42,535 nt of DNA from Peptococcaceae bacterium. Lineage in GTDB: Bacteria; Bacillota; Desulfitobacteriia; Desulfitobacteriales; Desulfitobacteriaceae. Made by a program: the position numbers and the translations under genes. The stretch is from assembly GCA_031289735.1 (NCBI GenBank), contig JAITOV010000113.1, positions 1 to 42,535 of the forward strand, in the 5' to 3' direction. The notes under the pieces were generated by a model that was not told the DNA's origin, made no database searches, and was given only the letters and a program-made list of their open reading frames with translations. Shown piece after piece: positions 1 to 9,217 of this stretch (position 1 is the stretch's first letter; each line of letters opens with the position of its first letter).

Positions 1-2367
1 ATCCGGTTTGACCGGTTTAGTCAGATGATCGTTCATCCCGCTTTGCAGACAACGGTCAATATCCGCCACAAAGGATTCCGCCGTCATCGCTACGATCGGG
101 ATGATCGCGGCGCGTGGTATATTCGCCATGGCGCGTATACGGCGCGCAGCCTCATGTCCATCCATCTCCGGCATATGGATATCCATCAAAATGAGATCAT
201 AGCGCTGAGGATTTTGTTGAAACAGCTCAACGACTTGCCGTCCTGTCTTAGCATGCTCAACCTTCATTCTCGTCTCTTCCAAATAGCGGGTCAAAATCCG
301 CCGGTTGATATCCAAATCCTCAGCCAACAGCACCGTATAGCCAACAAAGGAGTAACGATTGCTAATATTGACTCCTGAGCGGTTTTGCGTCAGCCCGATC
401 ACTTGATGGATCGTATCCAGCAGAACCGAAGGAAACAGAGGTTTCGTAATGGCGCAATCCGCTCCGGCGGAGATCGCGTCCTCGGCTTGCTTACGCATAC
501 GCTGATTCGTGATCAAAACCACCCGAACACTGTCAAATCTCTTTTTCAGGGCGCGCAGAGCTTCCAGTGAACTATCGGGCATCTGCCAACTGAGAAAGAC
601 GATATGATAAGGCGCGCCTTTAGCGTCCGCTTGCTCCAATTGGTTCAGACCGGCCTGCCAACGATCAGCGGTGTCGACCCCAACCCGGAATTCGTTCATA
701 ATCGTCGCGAAATACGCTCTCGTCTCGACCTCATCATCCATCAACAGGACACGCAGATTACTGATATCGATCTTTTGCACATTCAAAATATCATTCTGGT
801 TTTCTTCCACTTCCAGGTTGACCGTAAAGACAAACGTACTGCCTTCATTTTCCTGACTCCGGAATGTGAGTACTCCGTCCATCAGTTCTACGATCCGCTT
901 GCTGATCACTAACCCCAGCCCAATCCCACCGTGCCGGCGCGTCGTACCTCCGTCCGCCTGTTCGAATGTATCAACAAACAGCGACTCTTGAAATTTCTCC
1001 GGAATTCCGATGCCCGTATCCGATACCGCTACCTGAATCGTGGATATTTTTCCGGCGCGTCTCTCTTCACTGATATCCATATAGACTTTGCCGAATTCCG
1101 GCGTAAACTTCACGGCATTCGAGAGTAAATTGCTAATCACTTGAGACAAGCGGAATTCATCGCCGCGATAATAGCGCGGCATATCCAAATCCATGCAAAT
1201 ATGTAGCTTTTGTTGTTTTTTATTGATCAGCGTGGAGGTAGCATTCGCCAGATTAATCAACATGCGTTCGAAATCAAACGGCTCCAGATATAGCCTCAGT
1301 TGATCCGATTGGATCTTAGACATATCCAGAACATCATCCACAATCACCCGCAATTGTTTCGATGAAGCGTCGATCCTTTCGACACACTGATGGATTTTAT
1401 TCAGATCATTGGCGCTTTTGGCAATACGCGCCATCCCAATAATCGCATTAATCGGCGTACGAATCTCATGGCTCATCCGGGAGAGAAAATCTGTTTTGAC
1501 CTGGTTCGCTTTCTCCAATTCCAACTTAACCTGGTTCAAATCCTCGTTGATATTGCGTTCCTCAGTGATATCCACCGCATATTGCAGATGCGCTGTCCGG
1601 CCATCCAGCCATTCGATCATCCAATGGGTTGCCCGATAGTATTTCTCACTCTTCGGCTCGTATTTAATCCAGACATAGGGATGATAGGGATCCTGACCCA
1701 GACGCATCAGCGGGCATGATTCGCACCCGCCTTCTCCCAGTACCTCACTGCATGTTTTACCGATATCTCCGGCGCTCAATCCATACTCCTGACGCATTTT
1801 ATGATTCACAAACAGCAGTTCCCTGCTTTCGACATCAGAAATATAGACATGGGCTTCCATCTCATCCAGTACTTTCAGCAATTCTTTGATCGGTTGTACG
1901 TGTCCTTGGTAAAAAAGATCATTATAAAACAGAACCGCCAGCATATCGGCGTAAGTTTGTAACTCCTCGGTAAATTCCGCCGTACATTCGACAGAATCCG
2001 CAAAGATACAATACAACGCCCCATACACCTTCTCCTGATACATGATCGGAGTGAAAACTTGCCGGGTCGCGCCGTGCTCTGCCCATTCTTCCAATGAGGT
2101 AAGCTCCGCCAGATCTTGTCCTGTCTCTATACTACCCTGTAGTTTCAAGCAGGTTAAAGCCAGCAATTCCCTATGTTCTCGATCTTTGTCCGTCGCACAG
2201 GTTTGCTCTTTGGAGCAGTAAACGAAGTTCTGCGCCCGATGCGTCAAAGAAACGACGCACATTTTCTCGGCGCCTATGCTCTCAACCAACTGCGCTAAAA
2301 TACCATGAACTTTTTGTTCAAAATCTCCATCTAAAGCAAACCAGCTTTGCCACTGATGATAGTTCAT
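1..2367 (-). CDS. Hybrid sensor histidine kinase (N-terminal sensor region, PAS, HisKA, HATPase, two receiver domains), truncated at left window edge
   Basis: My minus-strand translation from ATG at 2367 (preceded by GAGGTGA) stays open to base 1: MNYHQWQSWFALDGDF...; H-box RMSHEIRTPINAIIG; ATP-binding motifs VSDTGIGIP and GGIGLGLVISKRIVELM; second receiver LLAEDLDINRR...YDLILMDIHMPEMDG...NDHLTKPVKPD. Missing from the ORF track because no stop falls in the window. Confidence 0.93.
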   Translation of the reverse strand, partial: MNYHQWQSWFALDGDFEQKVHGILAQLVESIGAEKMCVVSLTHRAQNFVYCSKEQTCATDKDREHRELLALTCLKLQGSIETGQDLAELTSLEEWAEHGATRQVFTPIMYQEKVYGALYCIFADSVECTAEFTEELQTYADMLAVLFYNDLFYQGHVQPIKELLKVLDEMEAHVYISDVESRELLFVNHKMRQEYGLSAGDIGKTCSEVLGEGGCESCPLMRLGQDPYHPYVWIKYEPKSEKYYRATHWMIEWLDGRTAHLQYAVDITEERNINEDLNQVKLELEKANQVKTDFLSRMSHEIRTPINAIIGMARIAKSANDLNKIHQCVERIDASSKQLRVIVDDVLDMSKIQSDQLRLYLEPFDFERMLINLANATSTLINKKQQKLHICMDLDMPRYYRGDEFRLSQVISNLLSNAVKFTPEFGKVYMDISEERRAGKISTIQVAVSDTGIGIPEKFQESLFVDTFEQADGGTTRRHGGIGLGLVISKRIVELMDGVLTFRSQENEGSTFVFTVNLEVEENQNDILNVQKIDISNLRVLLMDDEVETRAYFATIMNEFRVGVDTADRWQAGLNQLEQADAKGAPYHIVFLSWQMPDSSLEALRALKKRFDSVRVVLITNQRMRKQAEDAISAGADCAITKPLFPSVLLDTIHQVIGLTQNRSGVNISNRYSFVGYTVLLAEDLDINRRILTRYLEETRMKVEHAKTGRQVVELFQQNPQRYDLILMDIHMPEMDGHEAARRIRAMANIPRAAIIPIVAMTAESFVADIDRCLQSGMNDHLTKPVKPD

Positions 2368-2567
2368 GATATCACCTCGTTTCCTTCCGTGCGGTATTTC
2401 GACGATTTGGTGTTGGTTATTTTTCGTTTGCAACATTTTTCTACATTATATTATTGTATTTATTTTATATTTGTATTTATTCTACATCAAATAGCGATTT
2501 TCTTTTTTATACTTGCCTATTTTTTAATTATTATAGCCCAATGAAAAACTCCGGGGATTTTAAATAT

Positions 2568-2906
2568 TTATCGTTTCCACTGTTGTCCCAACGGCGCAGT
2601 ATTCTGCCCACTACCCGAATATGCTTCCGCTACTTGATGCTGTCGTTTCGCCCGCAAGGATTTGGACTGCAATTTCTGCGCAATCTGCTGATCGATCTCA
2701 GCGATCTCCCGCAAGAATTCCTGTCCGTCCAGAGAAGCCGGAAATATATCATCCGGCTCTTTTTCTATCGCGCTTTGCAATTCTCCCCGTTGATTTAATA
2801 GGGCATAGAACAATTCTAAATCCTGATCAATAAACTTTTCCATTTCCCGTGTTAGGAAACGGTATTCCTGCCAATGTTTCGGCGCTTGTGCCTGTGTTGT
2901 CATCAT
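2568..2906 (-). CDS. Small helical protein, probable FliT-like flagellar export chaperone
   Basis: 112 aa, directly downstream of fliS; predicted helical and charged. Called mainly on position. Confidence 0.5.
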   Translation of the reverse strand: MMTTQAQAPKHWQEYRFLTREMEKFIDQDLELFYALLNQRGELQSAIEKEPDDIFPASLDGQEFLREIAEIDQQIAQKLQSKSLRAKRQHQVAEAYSGSGQNTAPLGQQWKR

Positions 2907-2907
2907 T

Positions 2908-3318
2908 TCAACCCTTCATGGCTTCCGCCGGTTTTTCTTTGACAGCCGTTTCTTGCATCGCGCCTTCCCAAGCATCGCGCATTTCTCTTAAGATATCCCG
3001 CGCTTCGTTTAGTTTCTGCACATCCTTCTTGATATTTCCGTGAATGAGACAGTACTCGGTATATTCATAGAGCTGTGCCCATTGATGCGAGATTTCATAA
3101 TCCATATTCAACGTACGGATAAATTCTTTGACGATATCCTGCACGCGCAGATTCGCGGTATGTGACTTCTCGACATCACCCTGTTCCAGCGCCTGAATGC
3201 TCTCATTTAAGAAACGCAAAGCGCCGGTATACAGCATGAGGGTCAGCCGCTCCGGCAGAGAGAGCATCACCTGCTGATTTTTATAGATATTCACCGCTTG
3301 AGAACTTACCATATTCAC
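2908..3318 (-). CDS. fliS: Flagellar export chaperone FliS
   Basis: YKNQQVMLSLPERLTLMLYTGALRFLNESIQALEQGD...; located between fliD and the fliT-like gene. Probable start at MVSSQ (about 3312). Confidence 0.9.
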   Translation of the reverse strand: MNMVSSQAVNIYKNQQVMLSLPERLTLMLYTGALRFLNESIQALEQGDVEKSHTANLRVQDIVKEFIRTLNMDYEISHQWAQLYEYTEYCLIHGNIKKDVQKLNEARDILREMRDAWEGAMQETAVKEKPAEAMKG

Positions 3319-3337
3319 CTAACCTCCAAAAACTTAA

Positions 3338-4948
3338 TCAACTCGATGTCGTCGTATACAGGGAACTCAACCAGTTGCTCTGTTGCGAGAGAGATTGGAT
3401 CGCCACTTCCATCGCATTGAAACGTGTATAGTACATGCTCTGCAAGCTATCAAAGCGCAGCGTTTCATTACTAATCTGCAGGTTATACCTGCTGATGGTT
3501 TTTGCCAAACTGCTCTCCGTATCGTAGCTCTCATTAGCCGTCGTCCCCGCTAAAGTAGAGAGCTTTTTCAACGAGCTGTCGATCCCGTCATACAGACGAG
3601 TCGCGATCCCATTTGCGCCGGCAAACAGATTCATCAACGCGTCCGGATCCGCTTCCAGCGCCGCCGTCAGCTTGGCGGTATCTAAGTAAAGCTTACCGCC
3701 CTCGCTGTATGAACCGGTTGTGATCCCGATCGTCGAAGCCGAGGTATAGATGCCGCTGATACCTGAGACGGAATTAGACAGGGCATTGCGCATCGAACTG
3801 ACCAAGGCCGTCAGCGTACTGTTATTACGCAGCAAACCGCTTTGGGCTTTAGCCGTCCAGAGCAAGATTTCCGTATCTTTCATCCCTGCCTTCTGCGTAT
3901 CCGTCAACGGGAGATAATCCTTATACCGCGTTTCCGCGATCTTACTATTAATGCTTTCCAGTACCTTATTGTAGCTATCGACCAGAGCCTGAATGCTTTC
4001 CACTGCTTTTGAGGTGTCTTTCGTGATAGTCACCGCGGTCGCCTGTCCGGAGAAAACTCCGTTCGCTACATCTGTGGCCAGGGTACCGGCGGAGGTCCCG
4101 GTTAAGGTATAATTCACCCCAAAAATACTGAAGCTGTTCGTGCTTTGCGTGAAGCTGGCCCCGTCCAGCTGGAACACCGCGTCTTTGCCGTAGACCGCCG
4201 CGTATTCCGTCGTCGTCGTCGTCACCATACTCACTCCATCGGTCACATCACTCGTCACCGGAGGATTGCCGAAGATGTTTAAGGCGTCGATGAATATCTT
4301 CCCGTCATTCGTGCCGTCCACATTCGCGCTGACCGTCTTCATGCCGATACCCGCCGCAGTGCCTGTGTTCGTCGTCGTTATGAAGAAGCGGTCCATCCCG
4401 CTGTCATAACCGGCGCTTACACCGATACCCGCTTTATTGATCTTGCTGACCACGTCGTTAATGCTGTCCGATACGGAGATATCGATCGTTGTCTCACTGT
4501 GCCCGTTGAAGAGGATCAATGAAAAATCATTCTCTACGCCAAACTGCGCCCCCAGGTTGGCCTTACTCGCGCCTGCCGGTGTGATCGCCGCACTGCTGGT
4601 CAGATTCACTCCCGAGGCTAATTGAGCGACGATCAGCGCGTGGCTGGCCGCCAGAGCGTCACCACTCGCCGTAGCCGTGACCACAGAGGAGTTACTGGAT
4701 GCGACCGTCATCGGGCTTATGGTCGATTCTAAGCGATAATTAAATACCGTTTTGCTAAAATTATTGACCAAGTCATAGATTTCATTATAAGCGGTCTTTT
4801 GCCATTCGACTAAAGTCTTTTTCTGTGTCAAGGAATCCAGGCGCGTTTGCTGCGCCTTCATTAAACTTTTGACAATCTCATCGACGTCTATGCCCGAACC
4901 GGATAACCCATATACGCCACCGACTCCACTTGTTGATATTGACATCAT
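3338..4948 (-). CDS. fliD: Flagellar hook-associated protein 2 (filament cap) FliD
   Basis: GLSGSGIDVDEIVKSLMKAQQTRLDSL N-terminus; FliD-type C-terminus LQSMYYTRFNAMEVAIQSLSQQSNWL; upstream of fliS. Confidence 0.93.
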   Translation of the reverse strand: MMSISTSGVGGVYGLSGSGIDVDEIVKSLMKAQQTRLDSLTQKKTLVEWQKTAYNEIYDLVNNFSKTVFNYRLESTISPMTVASSNSSVVTATASGDALAASHALIVAQLASGVNLTSSAAITPAGASKANLGAQFGVENDFSLILFNGHSETTIDISVSDSINDVVSKINKAGIGVSAGYDSGMDRFFITTTNTGTAAGIGMKTVSANVDGTNDGKIFIDALNIFGNPPVTSDVTDGVSMVTTTTTEYAAVYGKDAVFQLDGASFTQSTNSFSIFGVNYTLTGTSAGTLATDVANGVFSGQATAVTITKDTSKAVESIQALVDSYNKVLESINSKIAETRYKDYLPLTDTQKAGMKDTEILLWTAKAQSGLLRNNSTLTALVSSMRNALSNSVSGISGIYTSASTIGITTGSYSEGGKLYLDTAKLTAALEADPDALMNLFAGANGIATRLYDGIDSSLKKLSTLAGTTANESYDTESSLAKTISRYNLQISNETLRFDSLQSMYYTRFNAMEVAIQSLSQQSNWLSSLYTTTSS

Positions 4949-4996
4949 TCCTACCTCCTGACAAATTTCCTTTTAATATCCATAGAATACCGCAAT

Positions 4997-5356
4997 TTAT
5001 ACTTTTCTGTCTAGCATAATGCCTACATATTTCTGTATTTCGGCCACCATATCCAGGAACTCATGCGTCGGGATCTCCCGCATGACTTCATCTTTCCACG
5101 GATCAATCACTTGCACGATATATCTGTTCGTGTCCTCGTGCAACACAAACTGGATCTTCATATCCATGGCCGAAACGACGCGATTCATCTCTTCAACTTT
5201 TGGCAACGCGGCCGTTGGATCCGCAGCTTTTGTTTCCGTGTTTTCATATACGGCTTTATGATCCGCAGTGCTGCCCGCGGACGTATTCCCTACCCCGGTG
5301 CGAATACCTTGCTTTGTGGGTAGCGGCCTCCACTCCCTGTTATTTTCTTTGCTCAT
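4997..5356 (-). CDS. flaG: FlaG family protein
   Basis: IQFVLHEDTNRYIVQVIDPWKDEVMREIPTHEFLDMVAEIQKYVGIMLDRKV is FlaG-like; upstream of fliD. Start at ATG 5356 with GGAG SD (track ORF begins at 5398). Confidence 0.85.
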   Translation of the reverse strand: MSKENNREWRPLPTKQGIRTGVGNTSAGSTADHKAVYENTETKAADPTAALPKVEEMNRVVSAMDMKIQFVLHEDTNRYIVQVIDPWKDEVMREIPTHEFLDMVAEIQKYVGIMLDRKV

Positions 5357-5424
5357 GCCGCTGGCTCCAATCGCCTCAACTTTAAACACAAATATCACCC
5401 CAAAACATATTTCCTCTACTCTAC

Positions 5425-5451
5425 TTATCGTCGGATTTGACCAGATCTTTA
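5425..5451 (-). promoter_or_regulatory. Candidate sigma-28 (SigD/FliA-type) promoter for flaG-fliD-fliS-fliT
   Basis: Minus strand reads TAAA-N15-GACGATAA, against consensus TAAA-N15-GCCGATAA; about 65-70 bp upstream of flaG ATG. Confidence 0.7.
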
Positions 5452-7323
5452 ACCAATCCGCCCTTTGGGGAAGGCCCGCGCCCCTTTAGTCCCAAGAAAT
5501 TCGGCCAGTGTATGATTCCCCAACCGGCTGAAGATACGCGACAGATTGTTCAGGCTTTCTTCCGCCGCATAATCTTGGGCCAGCGTCAGCTGATAGCACG
5601 CCAAGGCTTCAGGGATGCAACCCTGTTGTTCATAAATCACTGCCGCTTGCCGACTGAGCCGCAGGAGTCGCGTGCAGCGCGGCAGCGCCTGATCCCGGTC
5701 TAATAATTGTTGGAACGCTTGCCGGCTCAGCGCGCGCCAGGCTTTTTCATCCTGTTGCGCCACACGCCTGAAGGCAAGCTGCGTATGGATCACATCTTCT
5801 AATTCAATGATCTTATCCCAGACGGCGCGATACTCGGCATACAAGGCCCGCGCCGGCAATCCGCACTCCCCTGAACACTCGGAGATCACGCGCAGTTGGT
5901 GCAGTAATTCTTCCGTGAGGATTTCCCCAGCCAGCAAAGAGCGGATCTGCGCTAATGCTTCCTGATCCCGTCCTGTTCTAAGCAACGCTTCCACATACAG
6001 CATACGGCATTCATCATCCAAGGGGGCGATCCCCTCCGGCGCTTCGGCGGCCAGTGCGGCATATTCAGCATTCTCCACCAGATGACGCGCTCTGATCCAA
6101 TAGCACATTCTGGGATCCGCCACAGAGAATACACGCAGGAAACGCTCGGCGATTTCTCTACCGGCTAGCAGCGCGATCCAGGGATAGAACATCAGCCATT
6201 TAGACTCTTCCCGGCTCAATTCCGGCAACGTACTTCCTGTGAAAAAAGCGTCCAGTAGGGTTGAGACATCCCTGAGTGTAGCCGCATGACGGCGATAACA
6301 GCCCTCATCTCCGCTGCAAACAACCAGTAAAAAGAGGTACCCCGTCACGAATTCCCGATAGTAATCGTTCAATGGTAAAGCAGCCAACGCACTGCGCAGC
6401 TGATCATATTGACCGCTGAGCAAGAGTTGATAGAGCACACTACCGTGAGAGGGAGGTTCCGAACTGAGCTGCTTGTCCAGGTAATAAGCATGGAGTTCGC
6501 GGTGCATGGGCAATCGTGTGGTATCCAGTAACATACGCAAGATTTCCGGCTGTTGGACATCCAATCCCCGGCTCAGTAATTCCGTCTGTAGCGAGGTTTC
6601 TTTCCCGCGCAAACAGCGCAAAAACAAGCGTACATCCTCCGCAGAGCACGCACGCAAGCGATAACGATATCCTTCCCGCATGAACTCCAGCGCCATCGGC
6701 ACTGCGCCGCGACGCCAATAAGCTCTGGCCGCCAGGGTATACAGTTTTAACCTGACCATCGGAGGGGCCTCATTATAATACTCCGGGCAGCGGCGCGCCG
6801 TCTCCAGCGCCTCCGGCAGGTCCCGCAAGAACACTTCTTCTCTATAGTCAAAGAACAGGCGATAAACGAGTTCCAGCAGGGGAATCCCTTGATCTTCCGG
6901 GTCGATCTCGCGGAAGGGCAAGATCAACGTCTGGTAGATCTGACGCCGGCTAAATCCGCGCCGGTTTTCTGAGGCCACCACCAGCATGGCGAAGACCAAT
7001 GGCATGAACTGATAGCGTTCTTGACGCCACAACTCCCGGATACGCGCCGGATATTGCAGAACCTTGCGCATATACGCGACGGCTTCGCTATGATGTTCCA
7101 GTTGATATTCATCCCGGACCAGATAACACAGCAAGAGCAATGCTTCCTGATCCGTTTGCGGCAATTCCAGCGCCCGGTTACGGGCCACGCTGAAATCATC
7201 TCGCACAATCTCGCTAGAAAACTTCATGAGCGCTGCACATCCTTCACCAAGTCTCTCTCCCTCTAGTATCGAAGGATGCCCGATGTTTCTACAGACGCTA
7301 ACATCTATGGTTTTCATTCGCAC
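5449..7323 (-). CDS. TPR/helical-repeat protein of unknown function in flagellar locus
   Basis: 624 aa helical repeat protein with C-terminal TPR-like AAVIYEQQGCIPEALACYQLTLAQDYAAEESLNNLSRIFSRLGNHTLAEFLG. Start may be ATG 7227 (MKFSSEIV). Confidence 0.7.
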   Translation of the reverse strand: MRMKTIDVSVCRNIGHPSILEGERLGEGCAALMKFSSEIVRDDFSVARNRALELPQTDQEALLLLCYLVRDEYQLEHHSEAVAYMRKVLQYPARIRELWRQERYQFMPLVFAMLVVASENRRGFSRRQIYQTLILPFREIDPEDQGIPLLELVYRLFFDYREEVFLRDLPEALETARRCPEYYNEAPPMVRLKLYTLAARAYWRRGAVPMALEFMREGYRYRLRACSAEDVRLFLRCLRGKETSLQTELLSRGLDVQQPEILRMLLDTTRLPMHRELHAYYLDKQLSSEPPSHGSVLYQLLLSGQYDQLRSALAALPLNDYYREFVTGYLFLLVVCSGDEGCYRRHAATLRDVSTLLDAFFTGSTLPELSREESKWLMFYPWIALLAGREIAERFLRVFSVADPRMCYWIRARHLVENAEYAALAAEAPEGIAPLDDECRMLYVEALLRTGRDQEALAQIRSLLAGEILTEELLHQLRVISECSGECGLPARALYAEYRAVWDKIIELEDVIHTQLAFRRVAQQDEKAWRALSRQAFQQLLDRDQALPRCTRLLRLSRQAAVIYEQQGCIPEALACYQLTLAQDYAAEESLNNLSRIFSRLGNHTLAEFLGTKGARAFPKGRIG

Positions 7324-7359
7324 GGATGTTGTTCACCGATTAAAATTTATGTTCCAACA

Positions 7360-7773
7360 TCATGCAGAGCCGTTTACATTCCGTATATGGGCCGCTACTT
7401 TTGTATCCTCGCGCTTAATGTGGTTCATCAGCCAATCGCCAATACTGGAATTTACTTTGCCGACCAACACAATCGATGCCCCTTCCGCTTTGAGCTGACG
7501 CACCAAATCGCTAACCGTACCCTTAAATCCATCATGAAGCGTTTTATGCCGTGTAAAGTCGGCATATTTGGCTTGCAATTGTAAATTTTCTTCATCCGCG
7601 AAGTGTTTTGCCGTGTAGCTTGCGAGAAAATCTATCGTTTCACCGAGCGCGGCACGTCCTTTGCCCTGCGTACATGCTTCGAGCAGGTTGTTGATTGCCT
7701 GAATCAACTGTTTGTGCTGTAAATCAATCAATTCATTGCCTGTTGCGATATCTTTGCTCCATGTAAATGCCAT
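7360..7773 (-). CDS. Bacteriohemerythrin
   Basis: MAFTWSKDIATGNELIDLQHKQL...AKHFADEENLQ...RHKTLHDGF...WLMNHIKREDTKV contains the hemerythrin ligand pattern H...HFxxEE...H..LH...HIxxxD. Start at ATG 7773. Confidence 0.93.
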   Translation of the reverse strand: MAFTWSKDIATGNELIDLQHKQLIQAINNLLEACTQGKGRAALGETIDFLASYTAKHFADEENLQLQAKYADFTRHKTLHDGFKGTVSDLVRQLKAEGASIVLVGKVNSSIGDWLMNHIKREDTKVAAHIRNVNGSA

Positions 7774-7863
7774 ATAATTCCACCTCTTTTCACCATGCCT
7801 ACAATATAAATCCGCGCATTTACTGTAGTTTATTACCAATTAAAGGTATATGTATCCGGCAAA

Positions 7864-8109
7864 TCACCCGTGCTCCGGGTTCTTCTTCGGCAGATCGTGT
7901 AACTGGGACCAATCCGGCAGGCCGGTCGCGCCGGCGGCTTCGCGGTTCTCGGCGACGATGGCGTCGAAGATCTCGCCGCGGTAGATTTTGACCTCGCGGG
8001 GCGCTTCCACAGTGAGCCGCACAGATTCCCCTTTGACGCTGACGACGGTAACGAAGATATCATCGCCGATGGCGATACGCTCGCCGGCTTTACGGGTGAG
8101 AACCAACAT
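7864..8109 (-). CDS. csrA: Carbon storage regulator CsrA
   Basis: MLVLTRKAGERIAIGDDIFVTVVSVKGESVRLTVEAPREVKIYRGEIFDAI. Confidence 0.97.
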   Translation of the reverse strand: MLVLTRKAGERIAIGDDIFVTVVSVKGESVRLTVEAPREVKIYRGEIFDAIVAENREAAGATGLPDWSQLHDLPKKNPEHG

Positions 8110-8569
8110 GCCGCGCCCTCCCTTCGTCTCCGGCAGGAATCATACCACCGGGAAAAAGTTTGTGGCGTACGGTGTACTCCGGATGGTCGAGAATCACCTG
8201 TCTGCCCACCCGCGCGGATAGATTGATCACCACGGGCGCCATCAGATTCACGGTACTCTCTGCGAAACTCTCTTTGATCGTCGCGATCAGCAAGACCTGC
8301 GGCGGCGTCTGGGCGGATAGGCCCAATTGCGCGGCGATGTTATCATCCAGCTCAAAATGGTAATCGGAGAAGAATACGAAAGGATCCGCTAGGACAAAGG
8401 TCAAATGCGGATCCGCCAGCGATTGCAAGAAAGCGAACGGACTCTCGGGATCCTGCCAGATGACGGCGAACTCCCGCTCTTCCGGAAATCCCGGTAGTCC
8501 CTGGGCAAAACTGATCATCTGGTCGTCCGCAACCTCAAGTGTTCCCAAACGGGTAGACTTAACTTTCAT
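8090..8569 (-). CDS. fliW: Flagellar assembly factor FliW
   Basis: TRLGTLEVADDQMISFAQGLPGFPEEREFAVI...PFAFLQSLADPHLTFVLADPF...; overlaps csrA by 20 bp. Start at MKVKSTRL, 8569. Confidence 0.95.
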   Translation of the reverse strand: MKVKSTRLGTLEVADDQMISFAQGLPGFPEEREFAVIWQDPESPFAFLQSLADPHLTFVLADPFVFFSDYHFELDDNIAAQLGLSAQTPPQVLLIATIKESFAESTVNLMAPVVINLSARVGRQVILDHPEYTVRHKLFPGGMIPAGDEGRARHVGSHP

Positions 8570-8640
8570 CTCTAAAAATTTCCTCCTGCATTGATTTTGT
8601 TCATTGAATGACCATTTCCCATGCTCCATGGCTTATGAAT

Positions 8641-9195
8641 TTAAAGTTGTACGTCCAGCACACTGATCTGCGTCTGCGGATACTGCACAACCTGAATATC
8701 CAGACTACCCGGCTGATAGTCCCCTTGCACGCCGCCCGGCGTCACGGTATAACTGAGGACGCCTGGGATCGGGTCGAACTGCAACGGCGCGGGTTCATAG
8801 GAGATATCCGGGCGCTGGATCCAACCAAGCGTGATCTGTACAGGCTCTGAGATCGTTAAAGACGCCGCGTTCTCGGCAAAGGCGTCTTGCGGGTTTTCAA
8901 TCTGCGCGGCGCGATACCCTTCCTGCACTACCCGGGAAACCCCGTCGAGAAACGCCTGACGGCGCTCGTCCTTCAGATCAGCGGTAAAAGCAGTCAGAGT
9001 CTTCATCCCCAGGGAATAACGGCAGGGCGTCTGGTCGATGCTCAACTGACCGATACCCAGCGCGTTCTTCATCTCGAGACGGGCCGGCTGCGCGTCGATA
9101 TTGACCTGCGCCGGAGTGGAGGTCAGATTGAGCGCAGCGTTACGCCGGGTGAACTGTGTGAGAATCGGTTGCTGGCTGATTTGAATCTGCAGCAT
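8641..9195 (-). CDS. DUF6470-like protein of unknown function linked to flgL/fliW
   Basis: MLQIQISQQPILTQFTRRNAALNLTSTPAQVNIDAQPARLEM...; matches the protein commonly seen between flgL and fliW in Firmicutes. Start ATG 9195. Confidence 0.75.
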   Translation of the reverse strand: MLQIQISQQPILTQFTRRNAALNLTSTPAQVNIDAQPARLEMKNALGIGQLSIDQTPCRYSLGMKTLTAFTADLKDERRQAFLDGVSRVVQEGYRAAQIENPQDAFAENAASLTISEPVQITLGWIQRPDISYEPAPLQFDPIPGVLSYTVTPGGVQGDYQPGSLDIQVVQYPQTQISVLDVQL

Positions 9196-9217
9196 GGGTA
9201 TCCCCCCTCGGTTAGGA

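Noticed and set aside
25-2341. Several plus-strand ORFs (25-378, 385-570, 604-912, 1390-1719 and others)
   Set aside because: All are antisense to the continuous minus-strand hybrid kinase reading frame, which has clear domain motifs; they look like random open frames.
2550-2570. CCCCGG-centred hairpin with T-run downstream of the fliT-like gene as a terminator
   Set aside because: The stem is too short for a confident rho-independent terminator.
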